Shown: in pieces, positions 16,447-24,020 of the stretch
Layout of the letters: the number at the start of each line of letters is the position of its first letter
Numbering within the stretch: the stretch's first letter is position 1
Assembly: GCA_035700025.1 (NCBI GenBank)
Contig: DASSOY010000012.1
Location: forward strand, 1 to 47,190
Reading direction: 5' to 3'
DNA length: 47,190 bases
From: Bacillales bacterium
Lineage (GTDB): Bacteria; Bacillota; Bacilli; Bacillales; DASSOY01
Notes under the pieces: generated by a model
Told to the model about the DNA's origin: nothing
The model's database searches: none
What the model saw: only the letters and a program-made list of their open reading frames with translations
Position numbers and translations under genes: made by a program

Positions 16447-17014
16447 CGTGTTCCAGCCCCCATTCTTTCCGGTACTGTTTTTTAACCGCTTCCTTCGCTC
16501 GATGAAACCGTTGCCGGGATGTGTTTTCATCAATGTTCAATGTTTTTCCGATTTGTTTATGGCTGAAATGGTGGACGATTTTCAAAGTTAAAATTTGCCG
16601 GTAATGCTCCGGGAGTTCGGCGATGATATTCCGGATGCAATCGAGTTGCATCCGGCGCATCGTTTGTTCTTGCGGTTCTTGTTCTTTGAATCCTTTAAAA
16701 GAGTCAACGGCTTTCCATTGCCAATCATCCACGAACGTTTCCTTCCGTTTCGCTCTTTGTTTGATGTACCGAAGCGCCTCGTTACGTGTGATTGCTTTCA
16801 ACCATGCAGTAAAACTTTGCTCTCCTTGGTCATTGAACGTGGTTCGGTAAGAAAACGCCCGAACGAACGCTTCCTGAACAATATCCAAGGCGTCTTGTCG
16901 ATTTTGGCAATAACGGAATGCCACACGGTATACAGTTTCATAATATCGGTCAAACAGTCGTTTCTGCTCGAGCGGATCTTGTTTCCTCCCCCGGCTGAAA
17001 ATCAAACGTTTCAT
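16439..17014 (-). CDS. ECF RNA polymerase sigma factor
   Basis: This 191-residue protein is a group 4 sigma factor. Region 2 includes YCQNRQDALDIVQEAFVRAF, which binds the -10 element and core polymerase. Region 4 includes LPEHYRQILTLKIVHHFSHKQI followed by a helix-turn-helix for the -35 element. The ATG at 17014 has GGAGG seven bases upstream; a longer upstream frame has no such site. It is followed with overlap by a membrane anti-sigma factor, the standard arrangement for envelope-stress control. Autoregulation is common in this class, but no promoter motif was identified. Confidence 0.93.
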   Translation of the reverse strand: MKRLIFSRGRKQDPLEQKRLFDRYYETVYRVAFRYCQNRQDALDIVQEAFVRAFSYRTTFNDQGEQSFTAWLKAITRNEALRYIKQRAKRKETFVDDWQWKAVDSFKGFKEQEPQEQTMRRMQLDCIRNIIAELPEHYRQILTLKIVHHFSHKQIGKTLNIDENTSRQRFHRAKEAVKKQYRKEWGLEHDE

Positions 17015-17088
17015 TCGCCATCCTCCAAACTGTTGCATGCAAATAGCCTCTCCTATTACTATAAACCACGGAAAACCGTTTTCGTTAC

Positions 17089-17124
17089 GAAAAAAATGTC
17101 CCGAAAGCGAATGCTTTCGGGACA
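17089..17124 (-). terminator. Terminator after the tiny YjcZ-type gene
   Basis: A perfect twelve-pair stem (TGTCCCGAAAGC with GCTTTCGGGACA) with a four-base loop is followed on the minus strand by a run of T residues. It lies 22 bases beyond the small gene's stop and before the sigma gene. Confidence 0.88.
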
Positions 17125-17145
17125 TTTGGTCTTTCTGCTACTGGT

Positions 17146-17235
17146 TTAGTAAACGTAAGCCGCTCCAACGATGATCAACAAAATAAACAAAACAACGATC
17201 AAATAAAAGGAGCTGTAACCTCCGCCGTAACCCAT
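17146..17235 (-). CDS. YjcZ-family tiny sporulation membrane protein
   Basis: This 29-residue protein begins MGYGGGYSSF and continues as one hydrophobic helix ending in GAAYVY. The Gly/Tyr-rich start followed by a single helix is diagnostic of the YjcZ/tiny-TM family found across Bacillus, linked to sporulation. The ATG has GAGGAGTGAT upstream and the gene is followed by a strong terminator, so it is expressed on its own. Its function is unknown. It is too short for ordinary gene finders. Confidence 0.88.
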   Translation of the reverse strand: MGYGGGYSSFYLIVVLFILLIIVGAAYVY

Positions 17236-17260
17236 GGATGATCACTCCTCGTGTAAATTT

Positions 17261-17279
17261 TGTGAGAGGCTGTCTCACA
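17261..17279. repeat. Short inverted repeat upstream of the YjcZ-type gene
   Basis: TGTGAGA is repeated inverted around a five-base loop. It lies 26 bases before the tiny gene and 55 bases beyond the P450 stop. It lacks a clear T tract. It could be a weak P450 terminator or an operator. Confidence 0.45.
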
Positions 17280-17333
17280 TTGATAACATATGGAGCAGGC
17301 GAAGGTTTTGAAACGGACGAACGCTGAGTTGTC

Positions 17334-18605
17334 TTATTTATTTGCCGGAATCAGTTTTCTGCTCACATTTTTCATGACGACTCCGCTTTTCGGAAGTGAC
17401 GGGATTCGCTGCAAGCTGTAGGACAAATCTTGTTCCGGCACTTCATACTCTATCTCGTTGACGAGAAAGTCCACGCTTGCTTTCATCACTTCTACCGTTA
17501 TGCCTTCACCCGGACAACGATGCGTTTTCGATCGGTCTCCTCCTCCTTGCGGGATGAATTCGAACAGCCCCACACCCCATTCGGAGAACCGTTCCGGCCG
17601 GAATTCATTTGGCTCTTCCCATAAATGCGGGTCGCGGTTTGTTCCGTAAACATCAAGCAATACGAGCGTACCTTTTTTAAAAGCATAGCCTTTCCATTGG
17701 AAGTCCTTTTTCACTCGTGCGCCAAGGAAAGGGGCGAACGGATAATACCTTCTTACTTCTTGCACGAATCGGTCCAAGTGCGCTTCTTCTCCGGTGCGCA
17801 GGCTGGCAACGGATTCCGGATGCTCGTGTAAGGCAAGCACGCAAAACGTAAGATAGTTTGCGATGGCGACGGTTGGGCGAATGACATTAATTAATTCCAC
17901 TGCGGCCATATGGGCATCTAACCATTTGCCTTCCACGTCTTTAAAATATGTCCATTCATAAAGCGCACACCCTTCAGTCACCTTCCGTTTTCCCTCTCGA
18001 ACTTCATTGATCATTTGCTCGAGCCATTGCTCGGTGCGTTTGCGTGCATTCCTTCCTTTCCAATGCCGGGGGCCGATTCCGCCGAAGGCGTCCACCATCG
18101 CGTAAAAATCTTCCGCACGCTGCTCGGTTTCTCCATCTTCAAGCGGGACACCCGCCCACTTGCAGGAAGCCTCACACAACACGCGTTTTGCTTCTTCCAA
18201 CAGCACAATGGTTTCGGCACTTGCCCAGTCGGACAACCGTGCGCGCCATTGTTCGAAGGTCATCTTTGCCAACCGTTCTTGTTCACTCGGCACCATCAAC
18301 GACAAAAACAGTTTTTTTCGATGGAGATGAGCGTCACCGTCCAACGACTGAATTGCTTTTTCTCCGAACAATGTTTTTTGTACTGGTTTCGGAACGGCAC
18401 CTTTCCGTTGAATGAGATCGGGATCATAAAACAAGCGTGCCGCTTTTTCCCCGCTCAAGCAAATCGCTTTCTGTCCAAGTAAACGCGTTTCGAAAACATC
18501 CGTTTCCAGCCGGTCGGCGCGATTTTTTATAAATTGGTAACCTTCACGAAGCAACGCAAACGTATCGTCGACGTTTTCGTCGCGAGGCATTTCCACATTC
18601 GCCAT
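17334..18605 (-). CDS. cypC: Cytochrome P450 CYP152, fatty-acid peroxygenase
   Basis: This 423-residue P450 uses hydrogen peroxide directly to hydroxylate long-chain fatty acids, like B. subtilis BS-beta (CypC/YbdT). The heme-thiolate loop is GGGDRSKTHRCPGE (Cys 364). The family-specific Arg-Pro that binds the substrate carboxylate is at 243-244 in NVIRPTVAIAN, in place of the usual acid-alcohol pair. Gln 86 in AIQSLDG corresponds to BS-beta Gln85 rather than OleT His85, so hydroxylation rather than decarboxylation is expected. The ATG follows AAGGAGAAG. No redox partner is needed. It is monocistronic and soluble. Confidence 0.93.
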   Translation of the reverse strand: MANVEMPRDENVDDTFALLREGYQFIKNRADRLETDVFETRLLGQKAICLSGEKAARLFYDPDLIQRKGAVPKPVQKTLFGEKAIQSLDGDAHLHRKKLFLSLMVPSEQERLAKMTFEQWRARLSDWASAETIVLLEEAKRVLCEASCKWAGVPLEDGETEQRAEDFYAMVDAFGGIGPRHWKGRNARKRTEQWLEQMINEVREGKRKVTEGCALYEWTYFKDVEGKWLDAHMAAVELINVIRPTVAIANYLTFCVLALHEHPESVASLRTGEEAHLDRFVQEVRRYYPFAPFLGARVKKDFQWKGYAFKKGTLVLLDVYGTNRDPHLWEEPNEFRPERFSEWGVGLFEFIPQGGGDRSKTHRCPGEGITVEVMKASVDFLVNEIEYEVPEQDLSYSLQRIPSLPKSGVVMKNVSRKLIPANK

Positions 18606-18768
18606 GTTGATCTTCTCCTTTTCGCTCTCGACAAGATGTTGTTCCTTATTATTGTTAACGTCTCGGCTTTTTAATCATCGGAAGCTTGGCAACAATCACC
18701 ACTCATATTCGGCATGGCTACCTGCCACCCTAACGATGAAGTCCATCCACGATGAAGGAGGTAATCAG

Positions 18769-18972
18769 ATGCCGCAAACCACCGGTGTTCATGAAACCTT
18801 GGAGGTACGTGAACTGCTTAGTTTTAAAAACCTTTGCTTGACGAAATCGACCGCGATGAGTGCTCTTGCTCAAGATGAAGATTTAAGGAAAATTTTACAA
18901 CAGGCGGCGCAAACCGACCGGGAAAACATTCAATCTTTGCAAAACTTATTAGCTCAGGAGGTCACTTTATGA
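18769..18972 (+). CDS. CotF-like spore coat protein, short partner (YraG-like)
   Basis: This 67-residue helical protein (VHETLEVRELLSFKNLCLTK) resembles the short YraG partner of the CotF-like pair in B. subtilis. The ATG at 18769 sits behind GAAGGAGG; a longer open frame upstream has no support. It overlaps the following gene by four bases (ATGA), so the two are translationally coupled. The role is presumed to be in the spore coat, formed in the mother cell. Assignment rests on the partner gene and on composition. Confidence 0.72.
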   Translation: MPQTTGVHETLEVRELLSFKNLCLTKSTAMSALAQDEDLRKILQQAAQTDRENIQSLQNLLAQEVTL

Positions 18973-19271
18973 ATGAATTCGTCCAAAACATGACCGGAAT
19001 GGGTGGAATGACCGATCAAGTGATTGCTTCGGATTTGCTGAATTCCGCGAAAACCGGAATCAAAAATTACGCCCTAGCTCTTTCGGAAACGGTGACTCCG
19101 GAAGTACGGGAAACGCTGCGTGCTCAGTTGAACACGGCGATTGATGCTCACGAAAAAATTACGCATTATATGGTGTCTCGAGGGTATTATCATCCGAATG
19201 ATGTCCAAGAACAAATCGCGGTTGATTTTAACGCTTCCGAAAAAGCACTCAATTTGCAACAACAGTCATAG
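18969..19271 (+). CDS. CotF-like spore coat protein (YraF-like)
   Basis: This 100-residue protein matches the Coat_F family. The pattern runs DQVIASDLLNSAKTGIKNYA, then a helix with AHEKITHYMVSRGYYHPND, the family's best-conserved block. The fold is a ferritin-like helical bundle, without an evident full set of metal ligands. The Met/Gly-rich N-terminus is also usual. The gene starts inside the stop of its partner and ends before a strong bidirectional terminator. It should be made late in sporulation, but no sigma-K promoter was verified. Confidence 0.85.
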   Translation: MNEFVQNMTGMGGMTDQVIASDLLNSAKTGIKNYALALSETVTPEVRETLRAQLNTAIDAHEKITHYMVSRGYYHPNDVQEQIAVDFNASEKALNLQQQS

Positions 19272-19275
19272 CGAG

Positions 19276-19312
19276 AAAAAAACGATGGGTTTGATGCCCA
19301 TCGTTTTTTTTT
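19276..19312. terminator. Bidirectional terminator between coat genes and dehydrogenase
   Basis: AACGATGGG pairs with CCCATCGTT, with an A tract on one side and a T tract on the other, so it can serve both convergent genes. Confidence 0.9.
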
Positions 19313-19315
19313 CAA

Positions 19316-20605
19316 TCAATTTTTTACGACTTTCCAAATCACTCCGGTTTTCGGTCTCGCTGTGCCCCCGGAAAACAAACCGAGATCGACGATATACATT
19401 TCCCCGCCGGGTCCAAAGACAACATCAATCGGCCGTTCCAAGCCCCCCTCATCGGTTTCCGATGCGGCACGTCCGGAACGATTGATTGCAAACGGCGAAA
19501 CGTTTCCCGTGTTCACTTGTACTCTCGAGACCCTGTGTCCGACATGCGGAAGCGGTTCGCCGCCGGTCGTCAAAGGGGCACCGGAACCAAATTCGGCGAG
19601 AAAAACGTCATCCACAGAGCCGAAAGCTGCGTTTCGGTTAAAATCAAATCCCATCGTTGCCGAATGAGGCGGAAAAACGGCAATCGGCCGCGGCGGCTGC
19701 ATCGGATGCCGGGCGAGCAAGAAACGCGGGTGTGGTTTTCCTTTCGGATGAAACATCCGTAAGGTTACGGGCAAACCACCGGTATAATCAGGCCAACCGT
19801 ACCAAGTTCCCGGTCGAATCCATTGAAATTCGTCAGGCGAATTTTCGACCGGCCGGCTTCCTCTTACATCCATACCGTGATTAGTTGCGAACAATCGTTG
19901 GCGGTCATCGAATTTGAGACGAAACGGATTGCGCAGTCCCCAAGCGACGAGCTCGAGTTCGGAACCGTCAGGGTTGGCCCGCAAAATACTGCCGCTTGCT
20001 CTTATTCGTCCGCGAACGGTTTCCCCTATGTGAGTGGTTTCGCCAAATGCCGAATAAGCTCCTGTGTAAGCGACGCGATTTTTCGTTTCGGTCAAAAATT
20101 CGTTCGTTTTGAAATTTTGTCCGCGCAAGGGGATCGACATTCCCGGGTAATCGTGAAAGAACGGATATTCTTTCGCCCAACTGTTATCTTCGCCGACGAC
20201 GCCGGAATTCGTTGCCGTGCCTTGACCGAAATACATTTTACCGTCCGGCCCGAATACGACTCGATTGTTGTGATGATCGCCGAAACTTGGAAGTCCGGCA
20301 ATAATGTCCCGTTTCGTGCCGTCCGGTTTCACCACCGTGACGAATCCGCGGTGAGATACATAGATGTTGCCGTGATGGTAATTGATGCCGGTAAGCGGAG
20401 GGTTGAATCCTTCGGCTACGACTTCAAAACCTTTGCCTGTCCGTCTCAACACTTTTCCGCTTCCCGACGTGACACCTGCATCGGCGATAAGCATTTGCCC
20501 GTTCTCCGTGAATGTTAGATTGATTGGTGTCGTCAATCCCTTTTCAGCTACCGAAATGGCGAATCCTTCAGGCAATCGAATAGCTTCCGGGTTTAATTTA
20601 CGCAT
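19316..20605 (-). CDS. Sorbosone/glucose dehydrogenase-like beta-propeller (PQQ-type family)
   Basis: This 429-residue protein has the propeller of the GSDH/sorbosone dehydrogenase family. Repeated units include INLTFTENGQMLIADAG, VVFGPDGKMYFGQGT, AWGLRNPFRLKFD and DVVFGPGGEMYIVD. The LRNPFRLKFD block is a family hallmark. No signal peptide is seen, unlike most periplasmic members, so it may be cytosolic or exported by another route. PQQ dependence is the family expectation, but no PQQ genes are in the window. The ATG has GGGAGA upstream. It is monocistronic. Confidence 0.82.
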   Translation of the reverse strand: MRKLNPEAIRLPEGFAISVAEKGLTTPINLTFTENGQMLIADAGVTSGSGKVLRRTGKGFEVVAEGFNPPLTGINYHHGNIYVSHRGFVTVVKPDGTKRDIIAGLPSFGDHHNNRVVFGPDGKMYFGQGTATNSGVVGEDNSWAKEYPFFHDYPGMSIPLRGQNFKTNEFLTETKNRVAYTGAYSAFGETTHIGETVRGRIRASGSILRANPDGSELELVAWGLRNPFRLKFDDRQRLFATNHGMDVRGSRPVENSPDEFQWIRPGTWYGWPDYTGGLPVTLRMFHPKGKPHPRFLLARHPMQPPRPIAVFPPHSATMGFDFNRNAAFGSVDDVFLAEFGSGAPLTTGGEPLPHVGHRVSRVQVNTGNVSPFAINRSGRAASETDEGGLERPIDVVFGPGGEMYIVDLGLFSGGTARPKTGVIWKVVKN

Positions 20606-20765
20606 GTGTACGTCTCCCGTCTTCGTATGTTTATTAAAAACCTATTCATTGACAAGCGTCTAATATGTATCGATCGTGATAAGCCTGTTCCGTGCTTTCA
20701 GTCAAGGATCCGCGTATGCGACAGATCCCAATCGGCGATACTTGTGTCTGAGAGGCGGTGTTTTC

Positions 20766-21374
20766 TTGAAAAAACGAACATTTGTTGCAACGATGACGAT
20801 AACAGGCGCCCTTTTATTAGGAACGGCAACCGTTTTTCATCCTCCGCTGTCAAATCCATGGAACGTGACTTTCGCAATGAATGAAGTCGCTCACGACTCC
20901 TTCTGGCGCTTGGATCACGTCGTTTTTTTAGTCGGTATTTTTGGATGGCTCACCGGTTTGGCATATTTCGCAGATACCGAGTATAATTCCCGTGATGCTG
21001 CACGGCTCTTTGCTGTCGCTCTTGCTGTTTGGTCTCTCGTCCTTGCGGCGGAACTTGCTGTCTTGCCGCAAATATTGCACGAAATCGTCCTTCAGGATGC
21101 GACCGGTTTGCAACCGATTTGGGGCATCCTGTTTACGTGGGGATTGTTTTCCGGTTACCTCGCTATGCTGATCGTTTATGTCGGTTTCTTCTTACTTAGT
21201 GTTTCCGTCAAAGGGTGGATGTCTCGTGCAGGGATGATTTCGTCGATCATTGCGATCGCCGGAGCTGTGCTTTCGCTCTGTTTCCCTGAACGCTCGTTAT
21301 GGCTTCAAGTGACAACAGCTCCGTTGCCTTATCTGTGGTCGTTATGGCTGATCCTCCGCGCATCTTTCAGATAA
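20766..21374 (+). CDS. Six-helix membrane protein, unknown
   Basis: This 202-residue protein is almost entirely hydrophobic, with about six predicted helices and short loops. The proposed TTG at 20766 lies behind GAGAGGCGGTG and starts a basic N-terminus (LKKRTFVATM). A longer in-frame extension has no ribosome site. I recognise no family with confidence; the topology could suit a small transporter or a sensor-like membrane domain. It is the last gene before the Fnr-linked region, but nothing shows it belongs to that regulon. Confidence 0.7.
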   Translation: MKKRTFVATMTITGALLLGTATVFHPPLSNPWNVTFAMNEVAHDSFWRLDHVVFLVGIFGWLTGLAYFADTEYNSRDAARLFAVALAVWSLVLAAELAVLPQILHEIVLQDATGLQPIWGILFTWGLFSGYLAMLIVYVGFFLLSVSVKGWMSRAGMISSIIAIAGAVLSLCFPERSLWLQVTTAPLPYLWSLWLILRASFR

Positions 21375-21503
21375 CATTTTTCTTTCCCCTCCTCCATTCC
21401 TCATTCCGCAGCATTGTGTTCTAGTTGTATTTCCTTCATTTGGAACCAGTATCTTTCTTTACGAACGCTACCAAGACGAAGTTCATGGATTTGTAAAAAA
21501 AGG

Positions 21504-21546
21504 TGTGATCGCTGTCACGCCGCTAGTTGGTAATAGTGCTTACCAT
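21504..21546 (+). promoter_or_regulatory. Fnr-type class II promoter, DUF2249 operon
   Basis: TGTGA-N6-TCACG at 21504-21519 is followed by TACCAT at 21541-21546. A start near 21553 would put the box at -41.5 and leave a 14-base leader that includes the ribosome site. Confidence 0.7.
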
Positions 21547-21566
21547 ATAAGGTGAGGTGATCAGCG

Positions 21567-21812
21567 ATGACACAAAACGGAAAAACGGTCGAGCTTGACG
21601 TTCGACCAATCTTAAAGGCAAAGAAAGAGCCGTTCAAAGACATTATGGAGGCCGTTAAGAGCTTAGAGCCGGAAGATACGTTCGTCTTGCACGCGACGTT
21701 TAAGCCGGTGCCGCTGTTTAAAGTCATGGAACGGAAAGGATTTCTTTATGAAGCGATACACGAAGGGAAAAGCCATTGGATCATTCGCTTTTGGAAGGAG
21801 CGGAAAGAATGA
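21567..21812 (+). CDS. DUF2249 protein
   Basis: This 81-residue protein is a single DUF2249 domain: ELDVRPILKAKKEPFKDIMEA, then EDTFVLHATFKPVPLFKVM and a C-terminal strand HWIIRFWKE. The fold is TusA-like, but the catalytic Cys of TusA is absent. The function is unknown; the family recurs beside hemerythrin, Ric and denitrification genes. It is the first gene of a six-gene operon behind an Fnr-type promoter and overlaps the next gene by four bases. A role in anaerobic or nitrosative metabolism is inferred from context. Confidence 0.87.
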   Translation: MTQNGKTVELDVRPILKAKKEPFKDIMEAVKSLEPEDTFVLHATFKPVPLFKVMERKGFLYEAIHEGKSHWIIRFWKERKE

Positions 21813-22030
21813 ATGAGGCGAATGTGCTCGACAACCGGGGGCTCAGCCCTCCGCAGCCGATGATGAGAACGTTGGAACGACTCGAACAAATGGAATCGGG
21901 CGAAACATTGGTGATCATCAATGACCGCCGGCCGATGTTTCTTTATGAGGAATTGAATGAAATGGGTTACGAACACGAGACGGCCGCGAATGAAGACGGC
22001 GGTTTTCGCATTACGATTCGAAAGCCGTAG
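21809..22030 (+). CDS. DUF2249 protein, second copy
   Basis: This 73-residue protein is a shorter DUF2249 domain: LSPPQPMMRTLERLEQMESG, ETLVIINDRRPMFLYEELNEMGY and a final strand FRITIRKP. Its ATG overlaps the stop of the first DUF2249 gene (ATGA), indicating coupling. The two copies differ clearly, so they may form a heterodimer rather than duplicate a function; that is inference. No cysteine is present. Confidence 0.85.
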   Translation: MNEANVLDNRGLSPPQPMMRTLERLEQMESGETLVIINDRRPMFLYEELNEMGYEHETAANEDGGFRITIRKP

Positions 22031-22046
22031 AGGGAAGGTGACGAAC

Positions 22047-23291
22047 ATGGCGCAGCCAATGACGGCGAAACTTGAAGACGTTCGCGTCCCGCTGACTTTC
22101 ATCATGACCGGTCTGGCAATCTTTGTGCTTGCTCAAGGGTTATTGCTTAGCGGGATCGCCCTGCTCATTCACGGAACGGCACAGGTTCCGTATGTGCTTA
22201 CGATTGCTCACTTGTTGGTTCTCGGTTTTGCGACGATGATCGCGATGGGTGTCATGTATCAACTTGTTCCCGTTGCGCTGCAGGTAAACATTCATTACCT
22301 CCCTCTTGCGCGCTGGCAGTATAGGTTATACGTGGTCGGGGTGCTCGGCCTAACTTGGAGTTTCTATGATTTTTCCGCCGGTCGACTCGTCAGTTTTGCT
22401 GCAGTGACCGTGGCTGCCATTTTATTATTTGAATGGAACTTATGGATGACGATCAAAGATGCCGCGCGTTCGGACATTCGCACCGCGGTCGCTTCCGCAT
22501 TAACGAGTTTACTTGTGACCGTTAGTCTCGGGCTTTGGTTGACACTTGATTTTTTCTCCCCCCATCTCGGCGTTTGGCATGAACGGCTGTTAACGGTCCA
22601 CATTTTATTTGGGACCATCGGTTGGTTCACGATGTTAATCGTCGGCTTTTCGTATAAATTGGCTCCGATGTTCACTTTGTCTCACGGTTATGAAAGCAAA
22701 TTCGGAACGTTCGCGGTCTACGGGCTTAATGCCGGAATCGCGGCGGCGTCGGTGGGTGTCCTTTTTGAATGGCGAGCACTGATTGCGGTCGGGTGCTTCG
22801 TGCTTCTATTCGGATTTGCTTGTTACGGCATTCAATTGAAAAAAATCTTGCAAAAGCGAATGCGGAAAAAAATCGATCCCGGTGTTACCGCTGCGTTGTT
22901 TGCCATTCCATTTAGTTTTTGTTCCAGCGTGTTGGTTCTTGTTTCCGGTTGGATCAGCGGGGCGGGTGTTGTGCTTGAAGCTCTTGTGTACCTTGTCATC
23001 ATCGGCTGGATTTCGCTGACGATTCTCGGCTATTTATATAAAATCATCCCGTTTCTTTGGTGGACGCATAAATACGGGACAATCATCGGGAAACAAAAAA
23101 CTCCGAGTTTAAAAGAGATGCTGCATGAAAAGCGCGGAAAAGTTTGGCTGACCGCCATGTTTACTGCTGCTTCCTTAAACACGGCGAGCGTCGCGTTTCA
23201 TCTCATAAGGGTCGGGACGTTTGGTCAGGCCGTCTTCTTTATCGTATCTTTTGCTTACGCAGTAGAGTTGGCACTTGTTTTGAGAAAATAA
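22047..23291 (+). CDS. Twelve-helix membrane protein, distantly heme-copper-oxidase subunit I-like
   Basis: This 414-residue protein has about twelve predicted membrane helices. Conserved-looking histidines sit in membrane helices at IAHLLVLGFATMIAMGVMY and TVHILFGTIGWF, with others at INIHYLPLARW-type and SHGYE turns. The pattern suggests a heme-binding relative of oxidase subunit I or NnrS-like proteins. The full set of oxidase ligands is not obvious, so oxidase activity is doubtful. The ATG at 22047 has AGGGAAGGTGA upstream, unlike the longer frame. It lies in the Fnr-linked operon between DUF2249 and MIP18-type genes. The biochemical function is unknown. Confidence 0.65.
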   Translation: MAQPMTAKLEDVRVPLTFIMTGLAIFVLAQGLLLSGIALLIHGTAQVPYVLTIAHLLVLGFATMIAMGVMYQLVPVALQVNIHYLPLARWQYRLYVVGVLGLTWSFYDFSAGRLVSFAAVTVAAILLFEWNLWMTIKDAARSDIRTAVASALTSLLVTVSLGLWLTLDFFSPHLGVWHERLLTVHILFGTIGWFTMLIVGFSYKLAPMFTLSHGYESKFGTFAVYGLNAGIAAASVGVLFEWRALIAVGCFVLLFGFACYGIQLKKILQKRMRKKIDPGVTAALFAIPFSFCSSVLVLVSGWISGAGVVLEALVYLVIIGWISLTILGYLYKIIPFLWWTHKYGTIIGKQKTPSLKEMLHEKRGKVWLTAMFTAASLNTASVAFHLIRVGTFGQAVFFIVSFAYAVELALVLRK

Positions 23292-23304
23292 GGGGGAAAC
23301 TTCC

Positions 23305-23598
23305 ATGACGGAGGAAGAAATTCGCGAAACGCTGAAGGAAGTCATCGATCCGGAACTCGGGATCAACATCGTCGATCTTGGACTCATTTACGGAATCAAA
23401 AACATTGATGGTCATGTTCATATTGAGATGACCTTAACCACCCCGGGCTGTCCGCTGCATTCTACGATGGAGACCGGGATTCAATATGCACTTCATGAAC
23501 ATGCGGACATTTCGAGCGTCGAAGTCGAGCTCGTTTGGGAACCGAAATGGACGCCGGAATCGATGACGCCGGAAGGAAAAAGAATGCTTTGGGGGTAA
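23305..23598 (+). CDS. MIP18/DUF59 iron-sulfur assembly factor
   Basis: This 97-residue protein is a complete MIP18 (DUF59) domain. VIDPELGINIVDLGLIYGI is the signature start, TTPGCPLHSTM carries the conserved Cys, and the end WEPKWTPESMTPEGKRMLWG is typical of SufT/PaaD/YitW proteins. These help insert Fe-S clusters into target enzymes. It is preceded by AGGGGGAAAC and sits in the operon with the multi-helix membrane protein, suggesting that an operon product or an anaerobic enzyme needs Fe-S maturation. Confidence 0.93.
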   Translation: MTEEEIRETLKEVIDPELGINIVDLGLIYGIKNIDGHVHIEMTLTTPGCPLHSTMETGIQYALHEHADISSVEVELVWEPKWTPESMTPEGKRMLWG

Positions 23599-23648
23599 TC
23601 ACCCGCGTGCAGAAGTGGAAATCCGGCTGAATGGATGAGGAGAAAATG

Positions 23649-24020
23649 ATGTACACGTATTCGGCAACGCTTATACATGTTCGTAGATGGACAAAGCTGT
23701 TCCCTTTTTTCCTGCTTTCCATCCTCGTTGCAGTGCGGCTGATGTTTCATCGTGATGTCGAACGGTTTACTGTAAAATGGGTCGCGCCGAGAACGTTCCG
23801 TGCCTTTGTGTTATGGAAAAACGGAAAAGCGATCTCTCGTTTTCGTCAACGCGGCATTCACGGCTATGTACTCAGAAATGCTCATCGCTGGATTGACTGG
23901 CACGCACATTTACGCGGACAGACCCAGTATCGCGCGATGACAGACGAAAAGATTAGCAAACAACTGCGGGCAACGAAACGCAAGTTCTTTCATGCGAACA
24001 AAAGTGTGAGCTACCGATGA
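23649..24020 (+). CDS. Unknown basic protein with one N-terminal helix
   Basis: This 123-residue protein is not recognised. It has one membrane-like stretch (LFPFFLLSILVAVRLMF) near residues 18-35, followed by a strongly basic Arg/His/Lys-rich tail. The ATG at 23649 has GAGGAG upstream at workable spacing; two other ATGs lie 3 and 18 bases earlier. It overlaps the next gene by four bases, supporting a real operon member. The basic tail may stay in the cytosol and bind nucleic acid or lipid head groups; that is speculation. Confidence 0.6.
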   Translation: MYTYSATLIHVRRWTKLFPFFLLSILVAVRLMFHRDVERFTVKWVAPRTFRAFVLWKNGKAISRFRQRGIHGYVLRNAHRWIDWHAHLRGQTQYRAMTDEKISKQLRATKRKFFHANKSVSYR

